DNA of 64,000 nt. It comes from Pichia kudriavzevii (taxonomy: Eukaryota > Ascomycota > Pichiomycetes > Pichiales > Pichiaceae). The first letter of the stretch is position 1. Every line of letters starts with the position of its first letter. Below are positions 49,509 through 59,688 of the stretch, one piece after another. The translations under genes were made by a program, and so were the position numbers. The stretch covers positions 2,170,001 to 2,234,000 of the forward strand of contig NC_042508.1 in NCBI RefSeq assembly GCF_003054445.1, in the 5' to 3' direction. Below the pieces are notes generated by a model that saw only the letters and a program-made list of their open reading frames with translations, searched no databases and was not told the DNA's origin.

Positions 49509-52265
49509 ATGCATCCGTCCCAGCAAGAAGGGGGGAGTTCACCACAACAGGGGATGCAGGGCAACTATAGACAGTTTGTCACTACATTGCTGGACAGTTC
49601 CACCAACAAATTGGTCCAGATCACATCCCAGCCTCCGCCGGATTACGTGGCTGTTAAGAAGAGGCGCAACAGGGTCTCCATTTCATGTATGAGCTGTAAG
49701 AGAAGAAAAGTTAAATGTGATCGGAAAAGGCCCATCTGCGGTAGTTGTCAGAAACATGGTTATTCCGTGTGTGTCTATGTGGACAATGAGAATTACGAAT
49801 CAAACAAAATACGCAAGCAAGACACCTACCAAGTTCCTAATATGGAATCGCTATTGACCCCGAAGAGGTTATATAACAACGACATCCATGGATTCGGTGG
49901 CTTAGATTCCACCACTATAAGTAAAGATTCACTTGAAATCAACAATAACAAGGTCAATTATAATGAAATCATTTCTACAGAAAAAACAGATGATAATAAC
50001 TACACTGCACTTGAAGCGGTCGATACTGCGGATACAAGTATCAGCTCTTCGCAGGCACAGAGTAGGCTCCTTTACTATGATAGAAATAACCAAGCGCACA
50101 CATCGAATACGGTTTCGCCGCATAGCCTGGACGGGAATCCTATAGATAATTTCAACAAACTACTCGATACATTAGATGACTTGAAATTAACGCATGTGCA
50201 GAATGATGATATTGATCAATTGAGGGATAAAATTGAGCATTTAAGATTTTATTTGGATGATAATTCAATTACCAACTCTAAGATTTTGAGAGGATTGACG
50301 ACAATCACCGACTTAAGACTATTGCCAGTTTTGGAAACAAATTCTTCCGTGTCTCTAGACTCATTTGAGCAGCAGTTTGCATCGACTTCAATTACTAGCT
50401 TTGTTGGTGCTGATCATTGTTTAGGGACTATATTCAAAAAATCATTGCCTAAAATTGAAAATGATCTCAGAAAATGGAAATCGTATTATTCCATAGAAAT
50501 CTACTTCAAAGCATTGGAGAATGTAATTATATCCGAAGCCTATGACTTTGACAGGAATGTAAGTCTGGAACAAATGAAAGTTTTGAAATTTAAGTCCATT
50601 TGTAAACTATTGGAAGACTATTTCCTAAGTTATGACATCTTTTCGGATCTTTTAAAGGCTTCTTCCGATATCCTGAAAGTTGCGGTACCTGTTGTGCCTC
50701 AAAATCTAATTAACTTCTTGAAATCAAAGCATTTTGTCAAATCACCCAATGGCAAACTAGAAATCATTCATATTGAAACTGATGATGACTTCAGTGAAGT
50801 ATTGCTTATTTTGGCAGTATTGCGTTTTGGATTGCCAAAATCAGAAAACGTTATCCGGACACCAGATGAGGTCAATTTTAGAAATCTATTGAAGGAGGAA
50901 AGCATTCTAACCGATAATAAAACGGATTTGTTACACTCTTTTCTGAAAATTATTTTGAATGAGACAGATTTAACCCAAAAGTATAACATTCCGATTTTAG
51001 GTACATTGATGCTATTATTTATGATCCAATATACACATCGTTTCAATTTTAAATCTGGTAACACTGGCATTGGCCTAAATTTTGGTATAATGGCCGTATA
51101 CATGGCTGTTAATTTAGGTGTTTATAATGATGAGGTACCACCACTAAACTCAAAGAATTACAAGTACTTGAAATTTTTCAGTAAGCATGATTTTCACAAC
51201 ATTTGGAACTTGATTATGTTTGTGGACACTTTCAGTTCATTCAACTCGGGTATACCACAATTGATCAGCTCCAATATGGATAATATATTTGTCACCAACT
51301 TTGTAAATGAGAACTGTGCTAGAATTTGCCAATTTTACAGGAAGGCTTTTAGATTGGCAAATACAAAATACAATTGTAACAATAAAGAGAAAAACCAAAA
51401 CATCACTATCATCCAATATGAGCGGTATGTCCTTGAGTTTGAACACTTCTTTGTTAATAAAATTGAACTAGCAAGCGAATCTATCATGAAAAATGATATT
51501 ATAGGGGTAGCCAATTCAATTAGAGCCTCAAATCTACTATTGTTTCTGTATTATAATAGTTATTTCTCATTTTTCAAAACGTTCAGAGAATTCGAATGTA
51601 ACGACGAAAACAAAAAAAAACAAAACTATGGTAGTATAATCAATGAGTTTAGAGAATTGGAAAGTAGACTGTTTGAGAGGTGCATCAAGTTGTCCATTAT
51701 ATGCCTCATTGATATTGATATAATGTTAGTTTCCACCTTTGCTGAAGGGGACGGCTCGTTTTATGAGAAATATTCGTTTGATTTAATACAGGTTTTCACC
51801 AGAATAATTTACACATTAACAAGTTGTATTTGCAAAATGATTTCAACTAATAAACAAACACAAAGAAGGGTTCCTAATACTGATAAAAGCTATACGTTTT
51901 TATTTGATATATCTAAAACTCAATCAGAACAATTGGCAAAATATTTTGTGGCAAGCCAGTGCACACCAACCACCGATGGGATGCCATTAACTGAGCATTT
52001 TAATCCTGAGATTGTCCATATGTTTAATGAAGTTAGTGAATTATCGAAAAACCCTTCTGCCATGATAAAACTGCTAATTGGTTTCTTTTTTTACACTTCA
52101 AGGTCTCTTATTTCTCAGAATTTCATTTACTATGCCCTTTATAAGTACTTTGTTATGGCAGTTAAACAATTGGAAGAATCAACTTGCACTTGTGATGAGT
52201 TTGATATTGACACCTTTGAAGAACATTTTTCATATGTGGATTGTACATGGTTTATCAATAAGTAG
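49509..52265 (+). CDS. Zn2Cys6 transcription factor A
   Basis: A 918-residue fungal binuclear-cluster regulator. The zinc cluster at about residues 59-90 has six cysteines spaced C-x2-C-x6-C-x6-C-x2-C-x7-C (CMSCKRRKVKC, CGSC), preceded by the basic KKRRNRVSIS. A linker and a likely dimerisation helix follow (DIDQLRDKIEHLRFYLDD). The middle region has the pattern IWNLIMFVDTFSSFNSGIP, as in the fungal transcription-factor homology region. A poly-K stretch occurs near 700. The cluster spacing and preceding basic residues recall Hap1- and Rsc3-type factors, but I cannot name the orthologue or target genes. It is followed on the same strand by a second such factor. Confidence 0.85.
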   Translation: MHPSQQEGGSSPQQGMQGNYRQFVTTLLDSSTNKLVQITSQPPPDYVAVKKRRNRVSISCMSCKRRKVKCDRKRPICGSCQKHGYSVCVYVDNENYESNKIRKQDTYQVPNMESLLTPKRLYNNDIHGFGGLDSTTISKDSLEINNNKVNYNEIISTEKTDDNNYTALEAVDTADTSISSSQAQSRLLYYDRNNQAHTSNTVSPHSLDGNPIDNFNKLLDTLDDLKLTHVQNDDIDQLRDKIEHLRFYLDDNSITNSKILRGLTTITDLRLLPVLETNSSVSLDSFEQQFASTSITSFVGADHCLGTIFKKSLPKIENDLRKWKSYYSIEIYFKALENVIISEAYDFDRNVSLEQMKVLKFKSICKLLEDYFLSYDIFSDLLKASSDILKVAVPVVPQNLINFLKSKHFVKSPNGKLEIIHIETDDDFSEVLLILAVLRFGLPKSENVIRTPDEVNFRNLLKEESILTDNKTDLLHSFLKIILNETDLTQKYNIPILGTLMLLFMIQYTHRFNFKSGNTGIGLNFGIMAVYMAVNLGVYNDEVPPLNSKNYKYLKFFSKHDFHNIWNLIMFVDTFSSFNSGIPQLISSNMDNIFVTNFVNENCARICQFYRKAFRLANTKYNCNNKEKNQNITIIQYERYVLEFEHFFVNKIELASESIMKNDIIGVANSIRASNLLLFLYYNSYFSFFKTFREFECNDENKKKQNYGSIINEFRELESRLFERCIKLSIICLIDIDIMLVSTFAEGDGSFYEKYSFDLIQVFTRIIYTLTSCICKMISTNKQTQRRVPNTDKSYTFLFDISKTQSEQLAKYFVASQCTPTTDGMPLTEHFNPEIVHMFNEVSELSKNPSAMIKLLIGFFFYTSRSLISQNFIYYALYKYFVMAVKQLEESTCTCDEFDIDTFEEHFSYVDCTWFINK

Positions 52266-52751
52266 AAAGAGAAATAGAAGAGAGAAGAAAATAAAGAAGA
52301 CAAAACAGAATAAACAAAGAAGAATCGAATTTTGAAACAAAGAATCGCAACGTTAAATATAGATACCAGATTACTTACTTTACTAAATGATGAAATTTCA
52401 CATACTTTGAAATACGCAAAAGAGAGGAAAAATAAAAAACAGATAACCGAAACATGTATTTCTTATCATCATATCCTACTATTTTAGCTTTATATATTTA
52501 TAATCACATATATACTTCATTCCTTAAATTATTCTACCTTGCTCGTACACACCAATACGTGAGTAATAAAAAAAAAGGAAAAAAAAAATCGAAAAAAAAG
52601 CAAAATAAACAAAGAAATATATAAATGCATGCGCATAAAGCCTCACAACATTATCATGTGAATAAGTAACAAATTTTAGGTCATACCCTTTTGATCTGAC
52701 TAATAATCATTAAGGTACCAGATTGTGAGAAAACCCCATTTTTTGTGTACA
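52266..52751. other. Intergenic region between the two zinc-cluster genes
   Basis: A 486-bp A-rich region with several oligo-A tracts at 52566-52600. No gene, no obvious target site repeated for either neighbouring regulator. Confidence 0.5.
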
Positions 52752-55001
52752 ATGTCAGCAGTCAACACAGGCAGTGTTGGAGGCGTTAAGAAGCAGAATC
52801 GTCCGTCAATGGTGTGTTCCAACTGCCGGCGTCGAAAAATCAAATGTGATAAAAAAATGCCATGCACCAGATGTAAGATATCCAAGATAGAGGACACATG
52901 TTCATACGGATTGCCGCTTACCGCTTCAAATAGCACAGATACTAGGTACAGTGACGAATCAACATATTCTTATGACGGCTCGCCTCGGTACGTAGAAAAT
53001 GCCCGGCACTCAAGTAAATTATTTAACCAAAAAACTAACGAACTAAAAATGCCACTGTTTAGCAAAGCTGAAGGTAAATCAATTGAATATCATTCACCAT
53101 TGACTTTGGAGGCAATGTTTGGGAGCAATACGAAATATACAAAATTCAAATCAATGGTACCGTCGATGTTTACAGACAAGAGTATCGACGAAAAGTCGTC
53201 TAAAGTTAGACAAGCTGCGAAACAGGAACTAATTGCACTCAGCGGAGAATATTCAAAGGAAGAAATTGATTCATGTATACGTAAGTTTTTCTTGCCCAAT
53301 ATGAACGCAATCAATGAAAGGCTAGCAGAATATGAAAGACAAATAAAGAATGGGTCATTGATGTCGTTTATACCACTTCAACGATCATTCGATCACCTAA
53401 ACGAAATGATAATACCTGATCCATTGATTCCAGGAGAGTTCATTTATAACGAGCCAGGAGAATTGGAACATTATAATACATTTGGTATAGTTGCTGCAAC
53501 TCTGAGGATGATTTCAATTGTGGTTGAATTTGATGATAGCTTACACTTTCATTATAATTACAATTTATCGGTTGATACAATGTCTCATTTTTCCTTGAAA
53601 ATAGCGTCTTTCACAGACTATAAAAATAAACCGACATTCCAATCATTAATAATTCTATTGATCAATAGAATGTGTCATTTCGTACTTGATTTGAGTGGTA
53701 ATGACTCCAATAATTCAGTATATTCAATTATAATTGTTGAGATGATTTTCAGGTTGGGCATTCATATTAGGGTTGACCATATGTATGGCTATTCTGAAGA
53801 AGAAGTTAGGGCAGTTTGGAATGTTATTCAATTTATTGACTCATATACCTCGGTGTTGACAGGAGAGCCATTGAAAATAGACCACAGTATTTGTGTACCT
53901 AGATTATACGATTTTTGGGAGCCTGTGATCCTTTTTTTCAGAAAACTTTCGATAACCTTTATGTCAGTTAATCCAATCTCACTTAACCAGCTAATATGCT
54001 TGGCCGATTCTGCATCTTGTCTGTTGACAACATTCAAGCCATTTGAGGAGATCTTGAACAATGAGGACTCGGGACCAGCAAAATTTGGATTCACTGTTAT
54101 AGTGAAGTCTGAATTCATCACAGTATCTCAAATTTTGCTTTTAAATATAAGGCTATCATTAGATGATGTAGATAAGATATCAAATGATATTAGTGAAAGG
54201 GATCGTGAACTAGTTGAAGAGATCAAACTGAAATGCGAATGCCAATTATTTTATCTATTGACAATCACTTTTAAGTTAATCAAAAAGATAGTAAATGGTG
54301 AATTCACACATGCTGAACAAAGTTCCAGGTTAACTGTTGTGATGAGGTCATTATTTTCATTTTTCATGCAAGTTGGGAATAGACTGATATTTTATCATTT
54401 GGCTGTTTTTAGTAAAACACATTTTCAGGCAGCCGATAGCATACCACCGCCGGACAAGGACGATGATAACGAGATTATGCCTGGAAGTTTTGATGATATA
54501 AGTATTGAAGATGCTGAAAAATGTATTGGAATGGAGTTGGATCAAATCTCCAGTAATGATATGCACTTTAAGCGTATGATGAAGTTGAAAACCTCACTGG
54601 TCTGCCTGTCTGATTTCCTCAATGAATTTTACGTATCTGTATCGAACAAGTCACCTCTACTACTCGTCGGTAATTTTAGTATCCATTTTAAGTTTTTGTT
54701 ATTGATATGTACGATCTTGAAAAACATCCATGAACACAAGAAGGAGCAGTTAAGAATGAACCCATCATATACGTTAACCAAAAAGGAATGGTCAAAGATA
54801 ATCAACAAAACCATGACCACTTTGGGTAACCAAAACCAAAGGATAGATGATGTCATTGAAGATGAATGTTCAGCATCAAGATCCATGTTTAGCGACTTTA
54901 ACATTCTGGATTCTGAAGATCTCCGCAACCAGTTTCTGCTTGATGATGACTTGGATGGGGGCATCGGAGAGTCTAGTATTTACCATTTCTTTCTGGACTG
55001 A
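52752..55001 (+). CDS. Zn2Cys6 transcription factor B
   Basis: A 749-residue binuclear-cluster regulator from the ATG at 52752 (the frame extends to a GTG at 52725). The six cysteines near the N terminus are spaced C-x2-C-x6-C-x5-C-x2-C-x8-C (VCSNCRRRKIKCD, PCTRC), a normal Gal4-type cluster. The middle homology region includes a block starting LTLEAMFGSNTKYTKFKSMVPSMF and VWNVIQFIDSYTSVLTGEPLKID, which fits the fungal regulatory domain. The C terminus is acidic and could be an activation domain. The target is unknown. Spacing in the zinc cluster differs from the upstream factor, so a recent tandem duplication is unlikely. Confidence 0.85.
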   Translation: MSAVNTGSVGGVKKQNRPSMVCSNCRRRKIKCDKKMPCTRCKISKIEDTCSYGLPLTASNSTDTRYSDESTYSYDGSPRYVENARHSSKLFNQKTNELKMPLFSKAEGKSIEYHSPLTLEAMFGSNTKYTKFKSMVPSMFTDKSIDEKSSKVRQAAKQELIALSGEYSKEEIDSCIRKFFLPNMNAINERLAEYERQIKNGSLMSFIPLQRSFDHLNEMIIPDPLIPGEFIYNEPGELEHYNTFGIVAATLRMISIVVEFDDSLHFHYNYNLSVDTMSHFSLKIASFTDYKNKPTFQSLIILLINRMCHFVLDLSGNDSNNSVYSIIIVEMIFRLGIHIRVDHMYGYSEEEVRAVWNVIQFIDSYTSVLTGEPLKIDHSICVPRLYDFWEPVILFFRKLSITFMSVNPISLNQLICLADSASCLLTTFKPFEEILNNEDSGPAKFGFTVIVKSEFITVSQILLLNIRLSLDDVDKISNDISERDRELVEEIKLKCECQLFYLLTITFKLIKKIVNGEFTHAEQSSRLTVVMRSLFSFFMQVGNRLIFYHLAVFSKTHFQAADSIPPPDKDDDNEIMPGSFDDISIEDAEKCIGMELDQISSNDMHFKRMMKLKTSLVCLSDFLNEFYVSVSNKSPLLLVGNFSIHFKFLLLICTILKNIHEHKKEQLRMNPSYTLTKKEWSKIINKTMTTLGNQNQRIDDVIEDECSASRSMFSDFNILDSEDLRNQFLLDDDLDGGIGESSIYHFFLD

Positions 55002-55337
55002 AAAGTACAAATATAATAAGCAGAAATATCATGTACATACCGTGTAAATACCCTATTTCATGTTTATATCAGTACCTAACTTCGTATAGTAGTAAAATAC
55101 TAATGGTTAATATCATTTACCCTCATCTCGACAAAGTTGAGAGAATTCCCCTCATGTGACTGTTTATGTCCTCACACATTTCCGTGCTTTTTTTGATGCT
55201 CGCTCTTTCCATCAAATATCAAGATGTTGTATTCTCTATGTATGAAGCTGCGTTGCAATGCTGTGTTTTGAGCTTCCGAGACGTATCTAGATACTTATAG
55301 GGAAAGAGCCAGTGATAGTGACATAACAGCGCCAATT
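55002..55337. other. Promoter of SIS2/VHS3 homologue
   Basis: A 336-bp region, no gene or RNA seen, no strong repeats. Confidence 0.5.
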
Positions 55338-56933
55338 ATGGGAGGTAATTCACAGCAAGGAGACAAAAGTACCGCAGGGAAAGGTCAAGTTAACAAGGAA
55401 TCTTTGGGTTCGTCTAGTGTTTTAGCCATTTCGAACCTAAGGTGCCCTTCGCCGCCACCTATTTTGCAGCATAATAGAAGTGTCAAGAATGTCGATGATG
55501 TGAGATCTGTTCTGAATGAAAGTGATAGTAGGGAAAGGCCCAAAAACGGTGGTTCCACTAGTACGGATTACTTAGTCGGTAAGACCTTGGATAGGGTAGA
55601 TAGTACAATTTCAGACATAAATATAGGTGGTGCTAATAATATCAACTCTAGCAATAACAATTTCAATAACTTAATTGCGTCTCTGTCATCGCAGTCAAGT
55701 GATATTGGCGGCTTAGATGTAGAAGAAAACCCTTCCATATCCAAGGTTTTAGACACGCATTCAAACTTTAATGACGCAGCTGCTGCTAAGGCAGTCACTG
55801 CTGCTATGGCAGCACAAATGGCTAGAGAAAAGTTACAAAACGACCATATTAATTCAAAGGGAGAAACTGTGCATTTACAACAACCTTCACAGCATCAGCA
55901 CCAAAGAACTCCTTCGATGCATGCCCACTTTTATCTTGATGATACACTGAGACATCCTTCAAGTGCTCCTAGATCTAGAAGCGGTTCAGCAAGCCAAAGC
56001 GATGTGATTCTCAAGCCCTCGTTTGAGACATCTATGAATATTTCCGGCAGCAACTCGCCGAGTCTGATAGTTCAGGCCGGTGCATCTAATCTCAATGATG
56101 TTAAGACAAGCTCGAGAAATGGTAGTGTGTGTGTGCAACTCCCGACCTCTCCTCCTGGACACGGAATGGGTGCCAATGGTTCTATTGTGTCAGTGCCTCA
56201 AATATGCTTGTCCGGTGGTATAACGCCAGCGATGGTTGCTAGTAGGCTCCAACACGATGACGGTAAATTGCATGTCTTATTTGGTGCCTGCGGTTCTGTG
56301 TCGATTAAGAAGACCAAGTTAATAATAAACAAGCTAGACGATATTTACAAAAATAAGATATCAATTCAATTGATATTAACTGGTTCCGCTTGTAACTTTA
56401 TCTCCAAAGGAGAATTTTCTTCAAATATTCATATTTGGAAAGATGTTGATGAATGGAGTTCTTGGAATATCAGGACAGATCCTGTGTTGCATATAGAGCT
56501 AAGAAAATGGGCAGATATTTTAATTATTGCCCCTCTAACGGCAAATACTTTGAGTAAAATTGCATTAGGGTTGTGTGATAATTTGTTAACTAATGTTGTT
56601 AGAGCGTGGAATACACAGTATCCGATACTTTTAGCACCTGCAATGGTTTCTTTTGCGTACACTTCCGTTATAACGAAGAGGCATTCTAAGGTAATCCGTG
56701 AACATATGCCATGGATCGAAATTTTGAAACCTACAGAAAAGGTGATGAGCAGCTACGGTGAAATAGGCATGGGTGGAATGATGGATTGGAATGAAATTGT
56801 AGTGAAAATCGTTGAAAAACTTGGCGGGTATCCAGAAGAGGAGGATGAGGATGAAGACGAAGACGAAGGTTGTGAAGATGAGGATGATAATGATGTTACA
56901 AACGAAAATGATGATGATGATGACGATGATGAC

Positions 56934-56999
<66 letters not shown>

Positions 57000-57164
57000 A
57001 ACAATGATGAAAACAATGATGAAAACAATGATGAAAACAATGATGAAAACAATGATGAAAACAATAATGGTGAAGAAGACAATGATAACGAAAATAAAAT
57101 CATCAAGGAGAGTCATCATGGAAACCCGTCCCTTCCATCGTCGGTTACATCTCCAGAATCATAG
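55338..57164 (+). CDS. SIS2: Hal3-type PP1 regulator and PPC decarboxylase subunit (SIS2/VHS3)
   Basis: Yeast Sis2 (Hal3) and Vhs3 inhibit the phosphatase Ppz1 and also supply the catalytic histidine to the hetero-trimeric phosphopantothenoylcysteine decarboxylase of CoA synthesis. The 608 residues have a low-complexity N-terminal half, the flavoprotein fold at about 309-495 (HVLFGACGSVS, VLHIELRKWADILIIAPLTANTLSKIALGLCDN) and a very acidic tail. The catalytic His is present (in VLHIE, about residue 385). The Asn and Cys of active decarboxylases are absent: PAMVSFAY replaces PAMN, and SSYGEIGMGGM has no Cys. This is the Hal3/Vhs3 pattern, the Cys coming from Cab3. The gene is near NOB1 and SGT1, as VHS3 is in S. 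cerevisiae. Confidence 0.9.
56910..56996 (+). repeat. GAT/GAC repeat coding for 29 aspartates in SIS2
   Basis: Twenty-nine consecutive Asp codons, nearly all GAT, forming a microsatellite inside the acidic tail. Confidence 0.9.
56997..57056 (+). repeat. 12-bp tandem repeat coding for ENND x5 in SIS2
   Basis: Five perfect copies of GAAAACAATGAT in tandem, directly after the Asp microsatellite. Each encodes Glu-Asn-Asn-Asp. Recent expansion is likely because the copies are identical. Confidence 0.9.
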
Positions 57165-57394
57165 ACTTTTTGTTGAAATAATAAATGCCTTACCTGCTTT
57201 CAGTAGAGATATATACGTATACTAAACCTCTAATATACCCATATAAGTTGTCACATGCGTAAATTTTGGTGATCATCCATGCGCGGAGTGTAGCCATGAA
57301 TTTTCATGCAGTCCGGATCTTATAAAAAGATGAAGTACTTTATTTCATCAAAACAAGAGTAAACATAGAGCTGTACAGGAGCCAAACACTATCA

Positions 57395-59455
57395 ATGCTG
57401 TTGCGTCCTTTCTACACAAAACAAAGCAATTTCACCGAACACGTGGATTTTGAGAAAATTGCACAATTGACGAAGAAGCTGCTCATTCAGCCATATGACG
57501 TACGTAAACACACACTATGCAATCTAAATATTAGAGAATTGTTAGGTCTTTTGATGAGCTTGTGCAAAGATATACCAAATGAAGATTTCTACCCTCCTAG
57601 TACATTAGATCCTTCTGTTTCTGGGTTATGGGAAGAAGTAGTTGCTATTTTGAACAAATTCCCGTGCGTAAAACTTGTTGATATTTACTCATTTGCATCA
57701 TCATCATCATCATCATATTTTGAGAACAAAGAGATTCCTTTGGAAACGAGAAAGAATGAAAAATATGAATTGGCCATAGATTCTTCAGAGTATGATTTTC
57801 TTCTCGAGTATTTACTTGATTGTAAGTACAACCAAATAAAAATTCCATTAATCGAAGTTGGAACCAAAAAATTTACTAAAATCTCTGAGGTATTAGAGAA
57901 TCACTGTGAAGGGCTACAAATTCAGAATGACTATTTATCAGTTATTAAAGATTCAGAAAACCTTAGGGCTAAGCTAAAGAAGCTGTACCTCCATGATTAC
58001 GAACACTTTGAAACGGTCACAAAACTTAAGTGTGAAACTTTGATTGTTGTTGGTAACGAAGTAGATGCCTTCAGCTTATCAACACTAGTTAACATGAATG
58101 AAAATCTAAAACAACTCTCTTTTAGGGGAAGGCTTTATTCTTACATCCCATTGGATATAAATCCCAATATAAAAGTTTCTTATGGAATGCTAGTATTTGA
58201 CACAATAAGTGAATCGCAACTGGAAAAATTAGGAAATCTTGACTGCATAGAGGACTTATATATGAATTTCATTATTGATAGTACCTTATCTCTTGAGTGG
58301 TTAAAACACTGTACGAAGTTGAAGAGGCTATATTTTTCGTTGAATTTTGATACCAGGCTTGATCAAATGTTATCTGAGTCACAGTTTGTTAGTCTAAGAG
58401 AACTTACACTGAGACGCTGTCGACCATTAATGCAGGGAATAGGAGAAGATTCCACTAAATTTCTACCAATAGCTCCAAAATTAGAAAAGTTGGTTTTAAT
58501 TGACTGTGATGTTGATGTTGTATTACTCAACAGACTCATCGGCCCTTCACTTTTCGAACTATCCTTGATCGACTGTACCATTAGGTACAATTCTTTTCTA
58601 AAACTTCCTCCAAGAATAAAAAAGTTGACGCTTATCAATCACGATGTGGAAAGTGTAAAAGATTTGATGTTCTTGTCATACCGCAGTGAGACAAAAATAC
58701 CATATAAACGCAGAAGCTGCATGCTGAATGTCAATGATAAGCTCATGACTATCAAAATACCAAATAATCGTGAACTTTATTTAATAAAAATGGATGAATA
58801 TTACGATGTTATTGAGATAAATGATGAAGTTAATTCTAAAGAGGAAATTATAAATGCTGTTGATACCGGCTATCTTAGTATACCTGCTAATTCAAACCTT
58901 CAACTAACAATATATCCACATTTCAACTCCATCAGTCTCGAATTTCTCAAATCGTTGTGTGAGATTTTCACCATTGACCGTATCAAAATAGAATTATACT
59001 CATACACTAATGATTTCAAAGATTTTCGAGACGTTGATGGTGAGTTGCGAAAGAAGCTTACCATTTTCAAGTACGACATATCCCAGATTCAAGACGTTTT
59101 GAAGAAGCTTCTAGTGTGCAACGCAACAGCTGGAGAGGAATCCCGTTTCCTTTTTCCGTATATCTCCTTAGAAAGAGAACTAACCCAGGTACAAGACCCA
59201 AGAAAAAATTCTGACGTTGAATTTGAGTCTAGTACCTGCTTAGTTCCACAACCAAGAGCAAAAACTCTTTGTTCGACTATAGAAAGATCGCCATTGGTAC
59301 CTTTCAAAAGATCATCTGGATCCATCACAGCGACCACCACCACCACCACAACACCAACACCAACACCACAGACAAGTTGGGCCTCTGTTAATACCGCCAC
59401 TAGCACTAATTCAGCGGTTCCACAGGTAAAACGTGCCAGGCAGGTAGGATGCTAG
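57395..59455 (+). CDS. Leucine-rich protein of unknown function
   Basis: I do not recognise this 686-residue protein by name. Residues about 190-440 contain irregular leucine-rich repeats: LRAKLKKLYLHDYEHFETV, ENLKQLSFRGRL, TKLKRLYFSLNF, FVSLRELTLRRCRPL, APKLEKLVLIDCDVD, SLFELSLIDCTIRYNSFLKLPPRIKKLTLINHD. The pattern resembles the LRR of fungal F-box proteins, but I see no clear F-box at the N terminus. A short Ser run (SSSSSSY, encoded by a TCA repeat) lies near residue 105, and a Thr/Pro-rich stretch and a basic end (VKRARQVGC) close the protein. Its target is unknown. Confidence 0.7.
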   Translation: MLLRPFYTKQSNFTEHVDFEKIAQLTKKLLIQPYDVRKHTLCNLNIRELLGLLMSLCKDIPNEDFYPPSTLDPSVSGLWEEVVAILNKFPCVKLVDIYSFASSSSSSYFENKEIPLETRKNEKYELAIDSSEYDFLLEYLLDCKYNQIKIPLIEVGTKKFTKISEVLENHCEGLQIQNDYLSVIKDSENLRAKLKKLYLHDYEHFETVTKLKCETLIVVGNEVDAFSLSTLVNMNENLKQLSFRGRLYSYIPLDINPNIKVSYGMLVFDTISESQLEKLGNLDCIEDLYMNFIIDSTLSLEWLKHCTKLKRLYFSLNFDTRLDQMLSESQFVSLRELTLRRCRPLMQGIGEDSTKFLPIAPKLEKLVLIDCDVDVVLLNRLIGPSLFELSLIDCTIRYNSFLKLPPRIKKLTLINHDVESVKDLMFLSYRSETKIPYKRRSCMLNVNDKLMTIKIPNNRELYLIKMDEYYDVIEINDEVNSKEEIINAVDTGYLSIPANSNLQLTIYPHFNSISLEFLKSLCEIFTIDRIKIELYSYTNDFKDFRDVDGELRKKLTIFKYDISQIQDVLKKLLVCNATAGEESRFLFPYISLERELTQVQDPRKNSDVEFESSTCLVPQPRAKTLCSTIERSPLVPFKRSSGSITATTTTTTTPTPTPQTSWASVNTATSTNSAVPQVKRARQVGC

Positions 59456-59688
59456 TCTGGAAGTGAAACATTCCTAAACCAATCGATGTAAAATATAGTT
59501 AAGAGTTCAAAAAGTTAGACAAATAAATATAAATCACTTTGCCGAGCCCCCTCCCTTTCTCCTTTCCCTTTTTTTCAAGGTAAGCTTGCCGCGCATTTTG
59601 TAGATGGCGAATCGCCGATATGGGAATTGCCATCCAACTCCTAATTTATATATTGAGACTAACTTGATGAGTAAAGAGTATCTGTTTT

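Noticed and set aside
56631-57119. A 162-codon minus-strand frame with long Ile runs
   Set aside because: It is the reverse complement of the Asp/ENND repeats of the SIS2 homologue; poly-Ile is a repeat artefact.
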